A DNA stretch of 32,191 nt from an uncultured Clostridia bacterium (GCA_934615235.1 CAKTTL010000024.1:1-32191); one strand, 5' to 3'; positions 22,900-30,991 are shown, counted from the stretch's first letter. A program made the numbers and translations. Notes: generated by a model not told the origin, from the letters alone.

Positions 22900-23966
22900 A
22901 CCTGACGCGGCGCGCGCTCCGCGCGAAAATTCAAAAAATCATCGAGGGGATTACCTCGACCGAAAACCCGACGGCCTTCACCGGGCGCGGCGGGAAGCAC
23001 TTTATGGAAAACTGGGACTGGTTCCAGGGCGTGGCGCTTTTCGGGCTGTACGAATATTACCGCGATTCCGGCGACGAAGCCGTGCTGCGCTATCTGACCG
23101 GCTGGTTTGACGAGCATATCGCCGCCGGTCCGCCGCAGAAGAACGTCAACAGCATGTGCCCGCTTCTGACGCTGTCGTATCTGTATGAGGAGACGGGGAA
23201 GGAAAGCTATCTGGCGCTTTGCCGGGAGTGGGCTGAGTACGCCGTCGAGCGCCTGCCGCGCACGGAGGAAGGCGGCCTGCAGCATGTCACGATCGACTCG
23301 GACAACTTCATGCAGCTCTGGGACGATACGCTGTATATGACCGTGCTTTTTATCGCGCGCATGGGCGCGCTTCTGGACCGCGAGGACTACGTGCAGGAGA
23401 GCGTCCGCCAGTTCCTCGTTCATATCAAATACCTGACCGATCCCGCGAGCGGGCTTTTCTTCCACGGCTTCAATTTCGCCGGCCGGCACCATTACGCCGG
23501 CGCGCTCTGGGGACGCGGCAACGCCTGGTATACGGCGGGGCTGGTGGAGTATCTGGATATGGCGGAGTTTTCGCAGGGCGTGCGGATGTTCCTGCTTTCC
23601 ACGCTGGAAACGCAGGCGCAGGCGCTTCGCGCCCTTCAGGATAAGAGCGGCATGTGGCACACGCTGCTTAACGACCCGCAATCGTATCTGGAATCGTCCG
23701 CGACGGCGGGGTTCTCCTACGGTCTTCTCAAGGCCGCGCGGCTGGGCTATCTCCCGCGCGTATACGCCGAATGCGGCCTGAAGGGGCTGGAAGCCATCTG
23801 CGAGCGGATCGACGAAAACGGCATCCTGCAGGAGGTTTCCGCGGGCACCTGCCTGAGCGATTCGCTGGATTACTATCGCAATATCCCGCGCAGCGCACAG
23901 CCATACGGCCAGTCGATGGCGCTCCTTCTGCTGATGGAAGCGCTCCGCTGGCAGAAAGAGGAGTAA
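22896..23966 (+). CDS. GH105 unsaturated rhamnogalacturonyl/glucuronyl hydrolase (YteR/YesR-like)
   Basis: 356 residues, the standard length for GH105. Family motifs in order: ENWDWFQGVALFGL (38-51), MQLWDDTLYMTVLFIARMG (139-157) with Asp143/Asp144 at the position of the catalytic Asp of YteR, GLFFHGFNF, and GALWGRGNAWY, matching the ARGNGW-type signature. The reaction is hydration-driven removal of the 4,5-unsaturated uronic acid left by polysaccharide lyases, releasing a 5-keto-4-deoxyuronate and a shortened oligosaccharide. No signal peptide: cytoplasmic, as known for YteR. The ATG overlaps the upstream stop. This is the clearest pointer to pectic (rhamnogalacturonan-like) or other uronide substrates for the right-hand operon. 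Confidence 0.93.
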   Translation: MNLTRRALRAKIQKIIEGITSTENPTAFTGRGGKHFMENWDWFQGVALFGLYEYYRDSGDEAVLRYLTGWFDEHIAAGPPQKNVNSMCPLLTLSYLYEETGKESYLALCREWAEYAVERLPRTEEGGLQHVTIDSDNFMQLWDDTLYMTVLFIARMGALLDREDYVQESVRQFLVHIKYLTDPASGLFFHGFNFAGRHHYAGALWGRGNAWYTAGLVEYLDMAEFSQGVRMFLLSTLETQAQALRALQDKSGMWHTLLNDPQSYLESSATAGFSYGLLKAARLGYLPRVYAECGLKGLEAICERIDENGILQEVSAGTCLSDSLDYYRNIPRSAQPYGQSMALLLLMEALRWQKEE

Positions 23967-23973
23967 GCGACGC

Positions 23974-25758
23974 ATGGAGAACAAGCGACTGCTCTTGCAG
24001 TTTTTTCATGAGCGCGCCTATCGTCCGCAGCCGCTTGCGGCCTTTGAGGACGAGGCGCGCCGCGCCGCCGCGCTTGGCGCGGAATATGTCTTTATCGGCG
24101 AAATTCCGAAGGATCACGCGGACTGGGACGCGCATCCCGGCGACCCGTATCCGAACTGGGGCATGCTGCTGACGAACCTGTTCAAGCTTGTCGTTCCCGC
24201 CGCGCTCGAGGGCGCGCTGGATACCGCCCGCGCGGCGCGCAACCTCGCCCTGCTGCGCGAGCGGGCAGCCGTTTTGCAAAAATATAACCTGCGCGCGGCG
24301 CTGACGCTGAGCGAGCCGTTTTACCTGCCCGAGCAGGTTTACCGCGAGCATCCCGCCTGGCGCGGCCCGCGGTGCGATCACCCGCGCCGCTCGCGGGAGA
24401 TGTATTTCTCTCCCTGCATCGACGAGCCGGAGGTGCTCGCGCTCTACGCCGAGGCGATGAACCGTCTCTGCGTCGAGATCGATATCGGCTATCTGCAGAT
24501 TATCACCAACGACAGCGGCGCGGGGCTTTGCTGGTCGGCCGGGCTGTATAACGGCCCCAACGGCCCGGCGCGCTGCCGCGAGATCCCGCTGGGCGAGCGG
24601 CTTCTGCGCTTCCTGCAGGTTTTTCAGGACGCCGCTGCGCGGCAGGGCCGCGAGATGATTACGGATATCACCAGCCATATCATCGGCTTCAAGGAAAAGG
24701 ACGGCGCGATGGAGGGCGTCTGGCGGCATATCCGCCCGGGCCAGATCGTCAACGGCCGCAACGCGCGGGGCGAAACGCCGCTCGCGCACGTCACCTTCGG
24801 GCTGTACGAGCATTTCCGGCCGCTGCGCTGCCTGCCCGTGACGGTCGATTTTCTCGATTCGCTCGACCGCGCCATGCGCGCTCCCGGCGAGGCTGTGATG
24901 GTCAACGTGCGCGAATGCGAGTTTGGCGAGTACGATCGGATCCTGCGCGCCTACCGGGAAAATCCGCCGCAGAACGCGGCGGAGAAGATGGCGCTGCTGC
25001 TGTGCGTTGCGGGAGAAATCGCGGGCGAGGCGCATGCGGGCGCGCTGCTGGACGCGTGGACGGAACTGGACGCGGCGCTGCGGCTTTTGAAGGGAATCTG
25101 GCTGGATAACTTTGTGATGATGCCGCTCGTCAGCCAACGGCTGATCAACCGTCCCTTCGTTCCCTGCCCGGAGAAGCTGACGGAGGAGGAGACGGCGTAC
25201 TACCGCCCCTTCCTTTTCCAGGCGACGACGGAGGAGCAGGCGCGCGATCTGATGAACATCCAGGGGATGGATTTCATCCGCGGCTTTTCCGGTACGCGCA
25301 TGGCGACGCTTGCGATGAAGGAGGCGCTTTCGCATCTGGCGCGCTCGCGTGAAAAAATCGCCGCCTACGGCGATGAAAAATTCGCCCTGCTTGATCGCCG
25401 CCTGCGCGTGATGGAATGCCTGATTCATACGCTTGACAACGCCTGCCGCTATCAGGAGATTCTCGACAGAACGCGGCCGGACGAAACCGCGCCGCTCGGC
25501 ACGCAGTGGCCCGCGCAGGGGGACGAGCGAATCCTGAAACTGAACGAAATCGCCCGCGCGGAAATCGATAACTGCTACGCGCTGGCCGCGCTGATCGAGG
25601 GCTGCGAGACGGAGCTTTTCAACCTCACGCAGGAGCCCGAAAACGAGGATATTTTCGTCATGACGACGGCGCTTCCCGCGCAGCTTCGCCGCAAGGCCGA
25701 AATCATGCTCGACCATATGCGCGACGCGGACGCAATTTACGAGACCAACAACAAATAA
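23974..25758 (+). CDS. Unassigned protein, possibly a TIM-barrel glycoside-hydrolase-like enzyme
   Basis: 594 residues, not assignable to a family by me. The N-terminal ~370 alternate strands and helices as in a (beta/alpha)8 barrel: FIGEIPKDHADW near 40-51, LTLSEPFY near 111-117, REMYFSPCIDEPEV near 141-154, then IITNDSGAGLCWSAGLYNG at 176-194. An acidic pair at the ends of predicted strands (Glu114, Asp180) could be catalytic. This layout recalls alpha-glucuronidase-like barrels, but that is only a resemblance. The C-terminal ~220 are helical. No signal peptide. GAGGAG lies 10 bases before the ATG, 7 bases after the GH105 stop, so it is part of the operon and likely acts on the same oligosaccharides. 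Confidence 0.75.
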   Translation: MENKRLLLQFFHERAYRPQPLAAFEDEARRAAALGAEYVFIGEIPKDHADWDAHPGDPYPNWGMLLTNLFKLVVPAALEGALDTARAARNLALLRERAAVLQKYNLRAALTLSEPFYLPEQVYREHPAWRGPRCDHPRRSREMYFSPCIDEPEVLALYAEAMNRLCVEIDIGYLQIITNDSGAGLCWSAGLYNGPNGPARCREIPLGERLLRFLQVFQDAAARQGREMITDITSHIIGFKEKDGAMEGVWRHIRPGQIVNGRNARGETPLAHVTFGLYEHFRPLRCLPVTVDFLDSLDRAMRAPGEAVMVNVRECEFGEYDRILRAYRENPPQNAAEKMALLLCVAGEIAGEAHAGALLDAWTELDAALRLLKGIWLDNFVMMPLVSQRLINRPFVPCPEKLTEEETAYYRPFLFQATTEEQARDLMNIQGMDFIRGFSGTRMATLAMKEALSHLARSREKIAAYGDEKFALLDRRLRVMECLIHTLDNACRYQEILDRTRPDETAPLGTQWPAQGDERILKLNEIARAEIDNCYALAALIEGCETELFNLTQEPENEDIFVMTTALPAQLRRKAEIMLDHMRDADAIYETNNK

Positions 25759-25775
25759 CCGATCGAGGAGACGCA

Positions 25776-26915
25776 ATGAACGAACCCATGAATCCCAGCG
25801 ATATCTGCATGCATCTGGGAGACGACTACGACCGTTATCTGGGGGCGATCGTGCCGCCGCTTTTCCAAAACACGCTCTTTACCCGCAAAACGCAGAATCA
25901 CGGCTATCGCTACAGCCGCATCAACAACCCGACGGTCGATATTCTTGAAGCGAAGCTGGCGGCGCTCGAGCATGCGGAGGCGGCGCGCGTGTTCTCCTCC
26001 GGAATGGGGGCGATTTCGGCGACGCTGGTATCGCTGCTGAAAGCGGGCGACCACGCGGTGGTGCTGCGCTGCTGCTATAACCCCGTCTGCCGCTTTTTTA
26101 CCGACGTTCTTTCGCGCTTCGGCGTGAGCGTTACGTTCATCGAGCACGGTACGCCGGAGGAATGGGAGCGGGCGATCCGCCCGGAGACGAAGCTTTTCTA
26201 CTTCGAATCGCCCGCCTCGAACATCTTCCGCATCCTCGATATCCGCGCGGTGACGGCGCTGGCGAAGGCGCATGGGATCACCACGGCCATCGACAACACC
26301 TGGGCCACGCCGCTTTATCAGAACCCGATCGACCTGGGCGTGGACTATGTGCTGCACTCGGCGACGAAGTATCTGGGCGGGCACAGCGACGTGACGGCGG
26401 GCGTCGTCATGGGCCCGAAAGCGCCGCTGGACGCGATGCTGGAGGGGGAGCGCGGGCTTTTCGGCGCGTCGCTCGATCCGTTCGCCGCGTGGCTGCTCAT
26501 CCGCAGCCTGCGCACGCTGGAGGTGCGCATGCAGCGCCACAGCGAAAACGCGGCGGCCGTCGCGGAGCTGCTCTCCCGGAGCGGGAAGGTGAAGCAGGTG
26601 TTCTATCCCGGCCTGCCCACGCATGAGGGCTACGAAATCGCGCGCAAACAGATGCGCGGCTTTTCGGGGCTGATGAGCTTTGTGCTGGACGTGGACGACG
26701 AGCGGGCGATGGCGTTTGCAAAGGGGCTGCCCTTCTTCCAGGAGGGGCCGAGCTGGGGCGGCTTTGAGAGCGTCCTGAACACGCCGGGCATTCACGCCGA
26801 TCCGGCGGTTCGCGCGTTCGAGTGCATCCCGGAGGGGCTGATTCGCATCTCCGTCGGGCTGGAAAGCCGGGAAAGTCTGCTGGACGCGTTCGAGCAGAGC
26901 CTGAAGAAACTGTAA
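25776..26915 (+). CDS. PLP-dependent Cys/Met-metabolism enzyme (cystathionine gamma-synthase/lyase family)
   Basis: 379 residues, normal for the family. Hallmarks: YRYSRINNPTVDILE (44-58; the Tyr/Arg that bind PLP phosphate from the partner subunit), FSSGMGAISATL (73-84), AIDNTWATPLYQNP (171-184), Schiff-base Lys198 in HSATKYLGGHSD, and the carboxylate-binding LIRISVGLES near the end. Where most members have Tyr-Gly-Gly-Thr, this one has CCYNPVC (99-105), an unusual substrate-side loop. The reaction should be a beta/gamma elimination or replacement on an amino acid; which one is not readable. Finding it inside a glycan operon, 17 bases after the preceding stop with GAGGAG as RBS, is odd. A methionine or cysteine housekeeping role is the main alternative. 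Confidence 0.9.
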   Translation: MNEPMNPSDICMHLGDDYDRYLGAIVPPLFQNTLFTRKTQNHGYRYSRINNPTVDILEAKLAALEHAEAARVFSSGMGAISATLVSLLKAGDHAVVLRCCYNPVCRFFTDVLSRFGVSVTFIEHGTPEEWERAIRPETKLFYFESPASNIFRILDIRAVTALAKAHGITTAIDNTWATPLYQNPIDLGVDYVLHSATKYLGGHSDVTAGVVMGPKAPLDAMLEGERGLFGASLDPFAAWLLIRSLRTLEVRMQRHSENAAAVAELLSRSGKVKQVFYPGLPTHEGYEIARKQMRGFSGLMSFVLDVDDERAMAFAKGLPFFQEGPSWGGFESVLNTPGIHADPAVRAFECIPEGLIRISVGLESRESLLDAFEQSLKKL

Positions 26916-26925
26916 GGAGAGAAAT

Positions 26926-28173
26926 ATGGACAAGGACAGGATGGAGCGCCTCTGGCGCGATACGAGCGCGCTGAGCTATGTGCGCGTGGGCGGCACGGAC
27001 GAGGAAACCCGCGCCGCCGGACAGATCGAAGCGCTGCTTGGCGAAACGGGCGCGCGCGTCTGGCAGGAGCCGTTTGAAATCCCGTTTTTCGAAATCGACC
27101 GCGCGGCGCTTTGCGCCGGGGAAGAAATCCCCTGTACGGCGGTGCGGTTTTCCGGTACGACGGGCGAGGAGGGAATCTGCGCGCCGTTTGCCTGCGTGGG
27201 CGACGCGAAGCCGGAGGAGCTGGAGGACGCGCGCGGGAAAATCGTGCTCTGTCAGGAGCTGCTCACGCTCGAGCGCTGGCGCAACCTGCTTGAGGCGGGC
27301 GCTGCGGGCATCATCACGCTGACGGGCGCGGTGATCGACGACGCGAACCTTGTGCGCATGGCGCCCTCGCTCGTCAAGGAAGCGCACAGGCGGGCGGGAC
27401 ATATCCCGGCGGTGCAGATTTGCGCGCGCGACGCGGTGCGCCTGGCGCAGCAAAAGCCCGAAACCGTAACCCTCTGCCTGCAGGCGCGCACGGTGAAGCG
27501 CCTTTCGCGCAACGTCGTGTGCGAGCTGCCCGGCGCGGCGCGCCCGGACGAAATGATCGTTTTCACTGCGCACTACGATTCCGTCGCGAACAGCCGCGGC
27601 GCATGCGACAACGCGGCAGGAAGCGCGGCGCTGTTGGAGATGGTGCGGTATTTTGCGGCGCACGTGCCGCAGAGAACGATGCGCTTCGTCTTCACCGGCT
27701 CGGAGGAGCGTGGGCTGCTGGGCAGCCGCGCGTACGTCGAGGCGCACGAGGACGAGCTGGAACGCATGGTGCTCGAGGTGAACGTCGATATGGGCGGCGC
27801 GACGCTGGGGACGAACAAGATTTTCGTTACCGCGGACGACGGGCTGCGCTGCCTTGCCCGCGCGATGGCGGATGAGACGGGCTACCTGTGCGACGTGACG
27901 CAGGATACGTATTCCAGCGATTCCATTCCCTTCGCCGACAGCGGCGTGCCGGCGATCAACTTCGCCCGCATCGCGACGCCCGGCACGCTGACCGTGCACA
28001 ACTGGCAGGACAGCCTGGAATGGATGAGCCCCGAGCCGCTGGCCGAAATGACCGACTTCCTCATCGCCTTCGTCGCCCGGCTCGACGGCGCGAAACGCTT
28101 CCCCGTCGAGCAGGAAATCCCCGACAACGTGCGCGAAAAAATCGCGGCGTACCTGAAGAGGAAGCCGTATTGA
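26926..28173 (+). CDS. M28-family zinc aminopeptidase-like protein
   Basis: 415 residues. A PA-like insert (~65-185) sits inside an M28 fold. Metal ligands by motif: His216 and Asp228 (TAHYDSV ... GACDNAAGS), Glu260/Glu261 (SEERGLLGS; one catalytic, one ligand), Asp288 (VNVDMGG) and His358 (VHNWQD). All positions needed for a di-zinc site are present. No signal peptide, so it is predicted to be cytoplasmic, whereas many M28 enzymes are secreted. It may remove an N-terminal amino acid or cleave another amide. The RBS GGAGAG follows the PLP gene after 10 bases. Its pairing with a PLP amino-acid enzyme suggests that the imported ligand carries an amino acid or peptide part, but this is speculative. 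Confidence 0.92.
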   Translation: MDKDRMERLWRDTSALSYVRVGGTDEETRAAGQIEALLGETGARVWQEPFEIPFFEIDRAALCAGEEIPCTAVRFSGTTGEEGICAPFACVGDAKPEELEDARGKIVLCQELLTLERWRNLLEAGAAGIITLTGAVIDDANLVRMAPSLVKEAHRRAGHIPAVQICARDAVRLAQQKPETVTLCLQARTVKRLSRNVVCELPGAARPDEMIVFTAHYDSVANSRGACDNAAGSAALLEMVRYFAAHVPQRTMRFVFTGSEERGLLGSRAYVEAHEDELERMVLEVNVDMGGATLGTNKIFVTADDGLRCLARAMADETGYLCDVTQDTYSSDSIPFADSGVPAINFARIATPGTLTVHNWQDSLEWMSPEPLAEMTDFLIAFVARLDGAKRFPVEQEIPDNVREKIAAYLKRKPY

Positions 28174-28197
28174 GGGGGCGAGGGAGACGGGTTTTCT

Positions 28198-28265
28198 GGG
28201 GGAGGGGACTTCTTTCTGGAGAAAGAAGTCCCCTCCCCCAAACCCCCACCCCAAGAAAGCCGCTT
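28198..28265. repeat. Hairpin repeat, copy A (plus orientation)
   Basis: A 20-bp perfect stem (28198-28217 with 28220-28239) made of G-runs then CTTCTTTCT, followed by C-runs and AAGAAAGCCGCTTTTTT. Copies B (inverted) and C share the plan but differ in the stem with paired changes. It lies 24 bases after the M28 stop and may also help terminate the operon. Confidence 0.8.
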
Positions 28266-28298
28266 TTTTGCGGGAAATGGCGGGTTTCATGATAAAAT

Positions 28299-28342
28299 AA
28301 AGCGGATTTGCCGCCCTTTTCGGGGGATCAAATCCGCTTTTT
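28299..28342. terminator. Bidirectional intrinsic terminator between converging operons
   Basis: AAAGCGGATTTG (28299-28310) pairs perfectly with CAAATCCGCTTT (28329-28340); a smaller CCGCCC/GGGGG-type pairing is possible inside the loop. T-runs follow on both strands. It separates the rightward operon from the leftward uxuA cluster. Confidence 0.9.
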
Positions 28343-28357
28343 GCATCTTTTGAGATA

Positions 28358-28420
28358 AAAGTGGCTTTCTTCGAAGGGGGTCTGGGGGAAACCTTCTTTC
28401 GCAGAAAGAAGGTTTCCCCC
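28358..28420. repeat. Hairpin repeat, copy B (minus orientation)
   Basis: A 17-bp perfect stem (28384-28400 with 28404-28420) with AAAGTGGCTTTCTTC to its left, which is the inverted form of copy A's right flank. It ends 11 bases from the RraA-like gene's stop codon. Copies A and B thus face each other across the terminator. Confidence 0.8.
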
Positions 28421-28431
28421 GGCGTTCTCCC

Positions 28432-29094
28432 TCACAATATCCCGAACTTCCTGAACGCCTCCGTCGCGCTCATGCCGCCTTCGATGGCTTTGCGCACGAG
28501 CTTTTCGCCCGCGGCTTTTTCGAGCGCGCGCTCGATGCAGGTTTGGGCGATTTCGTGGGGGATGACCAGCACGCCGTCGACGTCGCCAAAGACGATATCG
28601 CCGTCGCGCACGGTGACCTGGCCGATTTCGATCGGGCAGCGGAAATCGACCACGTTGGTGCGGATGCTCGAATCCTGCGCCCAGCAGCCGCTGCTGAAGA
28701 CGGGGAAATCCTGCGCGAGCACCTGCGGCGTGTCGCGGTGGTATCCGTCCAGCACGGCGCCGACAGCGCCGCGCGTTTTCGCCGTCGCTGTGAGCAGCTC
28801 GCCCCAGAGCGCGCTGTTATGCGCGCCGGTGGCGATATAGATTTCGTTCTCCCGCAGCTGGTCGAGCGCCTCGGTCAGCAGGCCGAAGGCTTTCTTCTGC
28901 GGGGAGAAAACGTCGTGCTCCAGCACGGTGCAGGCGCGCCCGGCCAGCTTCATGCTCTCGCGCAGCGGCCGGATATACGGCGGCAGAAACTGGTGCGTAT
29001 AGCCCATCGTATCGAGAATATCGCCCACGACGGGCGTATAGAGTTTTTCTTTCATCAGCGCGAAAAGCTCCGCGTCGTTTTTCCATTGTGCCAT
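28432..29094 (-). CDS. RraA-like / HMG-CHA aldolase-family protein
   Basis: 220 residues, the length of the RraA-like class II pyruvate aldolases. GELLTATAKTRG (98-109) and DGYHRD with Arg120/Asp121 are the diagnostic catalytic/metal motifs (compare Arg123/Asp124 of HMG/CHA aldolase). True RraA regulators of RNase E are usually ~160 residues, so an aldolase or decarboxylase role is more likely: cleavage of a 4-hydroxy-2-keto acid to pyruvate. Beside mannonate dehydratase, which makes 2-keto-3-deoxygluconate, such an enzyme could act on a keto-deoxy acid; this is inference. GGAGGG fixes the start at 29094; an in-frame TTG at 29109 overlaps this RBS. Last gene of the three-gene leftward cluster. 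Confidence 0.88.
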   Translation of the reverse strand: MAQWKNDAELFALMKEKLYTPVVGDILDTMGYTHQFLPPYIRPLRESMKLAGRACTVLEHDVFSPQKKAFGLLTEALDQLRENEIYIATGAHNSALWGELLTATAKTRGAVGAVLDGYHRDTPQVLAQDFPVFSSGCWAQDSSIRTNVVDFRCPIEIGQVTVRDGDIVFGDVDGVLVIPHEIAQTCIERALEKAAGEKLVRKAIEGGMSATEAFRKFGIL

Positions 29095-29109
29095 TGCGTT
29101 TCCCTCCAA

Positions 29110-29880
29110 TCAGAACCCGATGCTGCACCCGCCGTCGACGGGCAGGCATACGCCGGTAATAAAGCTCGCCGCGGGCGAGGAAAGATACACCGCCGCCCAG
29201 CCGACGTCCATCGGGTCGCCGTAGCGCTCCATGGGCGTATGGCCGAGGATTTTCTGCTGGCGCGGCAGGTCGGCGCTCGTCGCCTGACGGAACATGGGCG
29301 TGTCGATGAACCCGGGAGCGATGGCGTTGACCCGCACGCCGTGCGCGGCCACCTCGCCCGAGATCGTCTTCACCAGCCCCAGCACGGCGCTTTTCGCCGC
29401 CGAATACGCCGTCACCTGCGTCATGCCCAGATACGCGGACATGGAGGAAATAAACAGGATGTTGCCCGTTTTGCGCGCGAGCATCTGCGGCAGGACGGCC
29501 TGCGTCAGCGCGTACGCGCCCAGCAGGTGCACGTCCAGAACGCCCTGCAGGTCTTCCTGCGTTACGTCGAGCATCGGCTTTTTGCAGTGGCGGCCGGCAT
29601 TGTTGACGAGCACGTCGACAGGGCCGAGCTCCGCTTCCAGCGCGCGGATGAAATCTTTCGCCCGCGCGGTCTGCGTCACGTCGAAAACACGCGGGTACGC
29701 GTTTTCGCCCAGCTCCGCGCAGGCCTCGCGCAGCACGTCCCCGCGCCGCCCGGTGATCACCACGCGCGCGCCCGCGGCGACGAAGCAGCGCGCCATCGCA
29801 AAGCCAAGCCCCGTTCCGCCGCCGGTGATGAGAACCAGTTTGCCGGTCATGTCAAACGCTTTTTCAAAGAGAGTGTTCAT
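29110..29880 (-). CDS. SDR-family oxidoreductase (gluconate 5-dehydrogenase/KduD-like)
   Basis: 256 residues. TGGGTGLG begins at residue 19, NNAG is at 93-96, Ser145/146 are candidate catalytic serines, and YSAAK (Tyr159, Lys163) completes the site. RVNAIAPGFIDTPM and the C-terminal FITGVCLPVDGG are typical of sugar-acid SDRs. Between uxuA and an aldolase it may play the part of fructuronate reductase (UxuB) or of KduD, feeding a uronate into the mannonate/KDG route; sequence alone cannot choose. AAGGAAGG is 9 bases before the ATG at 29880, preferred over the ATG at 29889 that abuts it. Confidence 0.92.
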   Translation of the reverse strand: MNTLFEKAFDMTGKLVLITGGGTGLGFAMARCFVAAGARVVITGRRGDVLREACAELGENAYPRVFDVTQTARAKDFIRALEAELGPVDVLVNNAGRHCKKPMLDVTQEDLQGVLDVHLLGAYALTQAVLPQMLARKTGNILFISSMSAYLGMTQVTAYSAAKSAVLGLVKTISGEVAAHGVRVNAIAPGFIDTPMFRQATSADLPRQQKILGHTPMERYGDPMDVGWAAVYLSSPAASFITGVCLPVDGGCSIGF

Positions 29881-29905
29881 AAAACGCATCCTTCCTTTTG
29901 TCGGG

Positions 29906-30991
29906 TCAGAGAAGACCCTTGTCCAGCATCGTAAACGCGGCGCGCATGTACCCCAGCGCGTAGGACATCCCGGCGTACCACGGCGCGCGGCAGGTGATCA
30001 GCGGCGTATGATCGGGGATGAGCACGCCTTTGAAGCCGTTCGCCTGAAAGCGCGAAAGCGCGCGCAGCATATCGATATCGCCTTCGTCGAGGAACACCTC
30101 GTCATAGCAGGGCACTTTACCCCGCACGTTGCGGAAATGGACGTAGCTGATGCGCTTCTCGCCCGCGAAGTGGTCGATCTCGTCGTAGAGGTTGCCCTCG
30201 GTCATCTCCTGCAGGCTGCCCATGCAGAATTCGAGCATGTTCGCGGGGCTGGGGTTGAGGGAGATCAGCCGGTCGTACAGCGACGGCTGGTAAACCATGC
30301 GCGGCGTGCGGCGCAGCTCGGGCATGGGCGGGTCGTCCGGGTGCAGCGCAAGCTCCACGCCCGCTTCCTCGGCCACCGGCAGCATTTCGTCGAGGAACCG
30401 CTTCAGCCGGTCCCACAGTTCCGCGCTGGAAACGGGAGGCATGAAGCCGCCGTCGCCCGGCGCGTAGGTCATGTTCCAGACCTGGCCGTTGGGAATGGGC
30501 GCGTCCAGATCGAGCAGCGACGCGTCGAAGCACGTGCTCGTCGCCCCGCCGCGCGCGGCCGCGCGTTTCTGATGGCCCCATACGCCCGCCAGGCTGAAAT
30601 TATACCCGAACGCGCGGATGCCCAGCCTGCCCGTGCGGCGGATGATGGCCTTGAGGTTTTCCATCTGCTCCGCGCGCCGCGGGCCGTCCAGCAGCACGTC
30701 GTACCAGTCTGCCGGATCAAAGTTTTCGATGCCGTAAATTTCCAGCCCTTCTTCCGCCGCCATGCGCTGCAGGCCGCGCAGGCTGTCCTCCTGCCAGATC
30801 GGATCGTGCGCGGTGGAGACGCCGTAGTTGTGCGTCGCGTCCGTTGCGGTGACGATGTTCGCGTCGCCGCCACTGTAATAGTTCGCCAGATGGATGATCA
30901 GGTGCGTGCAGCCGCACTGGCGCGCAAAGCGCATGTGATCGCGATCGAGCATGTCCCGGTAAAGGCCCAGGCCGAGCTTCATGCCGCTCAT
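29906..30991 (-). CDS. uxuA: Mannonate dehydratase
   Basis: 361 residues, close to other UxuA proteins. A TIM-barrel enzyme with the family motifs GYNFSLAGVWG, LALHPDDPP, MLEFCMGSLQEM, YVHFRNVRG, LDEGDIDM, IPDHTP and GMSYALGYMRA. The metal ligands are at His217, Cys256, His285 and Asp327, as in characterised UxuA. It dehydrates D-mannonate to 2-keto-3-deoxy-D-gluconate, the shared step of hexuronate catabolism. GAGAGGCGG precedes the ATG. It is first in its operon and divergent from the AraC-type regulator, which probably controls it. The minus-strand promoter is weak by eye (a GATAAT -10 at 31040-31045 with no good -35), as expected for an activated gene. Confidence 0.95.
   Translation of the reverse strand: MSGMKLGLGLYRDMLDRDHMRFARQCGCTHLIIHLANYYSGGDANIVTATDATHNYGVSTAHDPIWQEDSLRGLQRMAAEEGLEIYGIENFDPADWYDVLLDGPRRAEQMENLKAIIRRTGRLGIRAFGYNFSLAGVWGHQKRAAARGGATSTCFDASLLDLDAPIPNGQVWNMTYAPGDGGFMPPVSSAELWDRLKRFLDEMLPVAEEAGVELALHPDDPPMPELRRTPRMVYQPSLYDRLISLNPSPANMLEFCMGSLQEMTEGNLYDEIDHFAGEKRISYVHFRNVRGKVPCYDEVFLDEGDIDMLRALSRFQANGFKGVLIPDHTPLITCRAPWYAGMSYALGYMRAAFTMLDKGLL

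Noticed and set aside
21178..25776. Long minus-strand frames opposite the toroid, GH105 and unassigned genes
   Set aside because: Shadow frames without motifs; the plus-strand genes overlap or abut one another as a normal operon and have RBSs.
26497..28290. 597-codon minus-strand frame across the PLP and M28 genes
   Set aside because: It starts inside the hairpin repeat region, has no motifs and crosses two well-supported genes.
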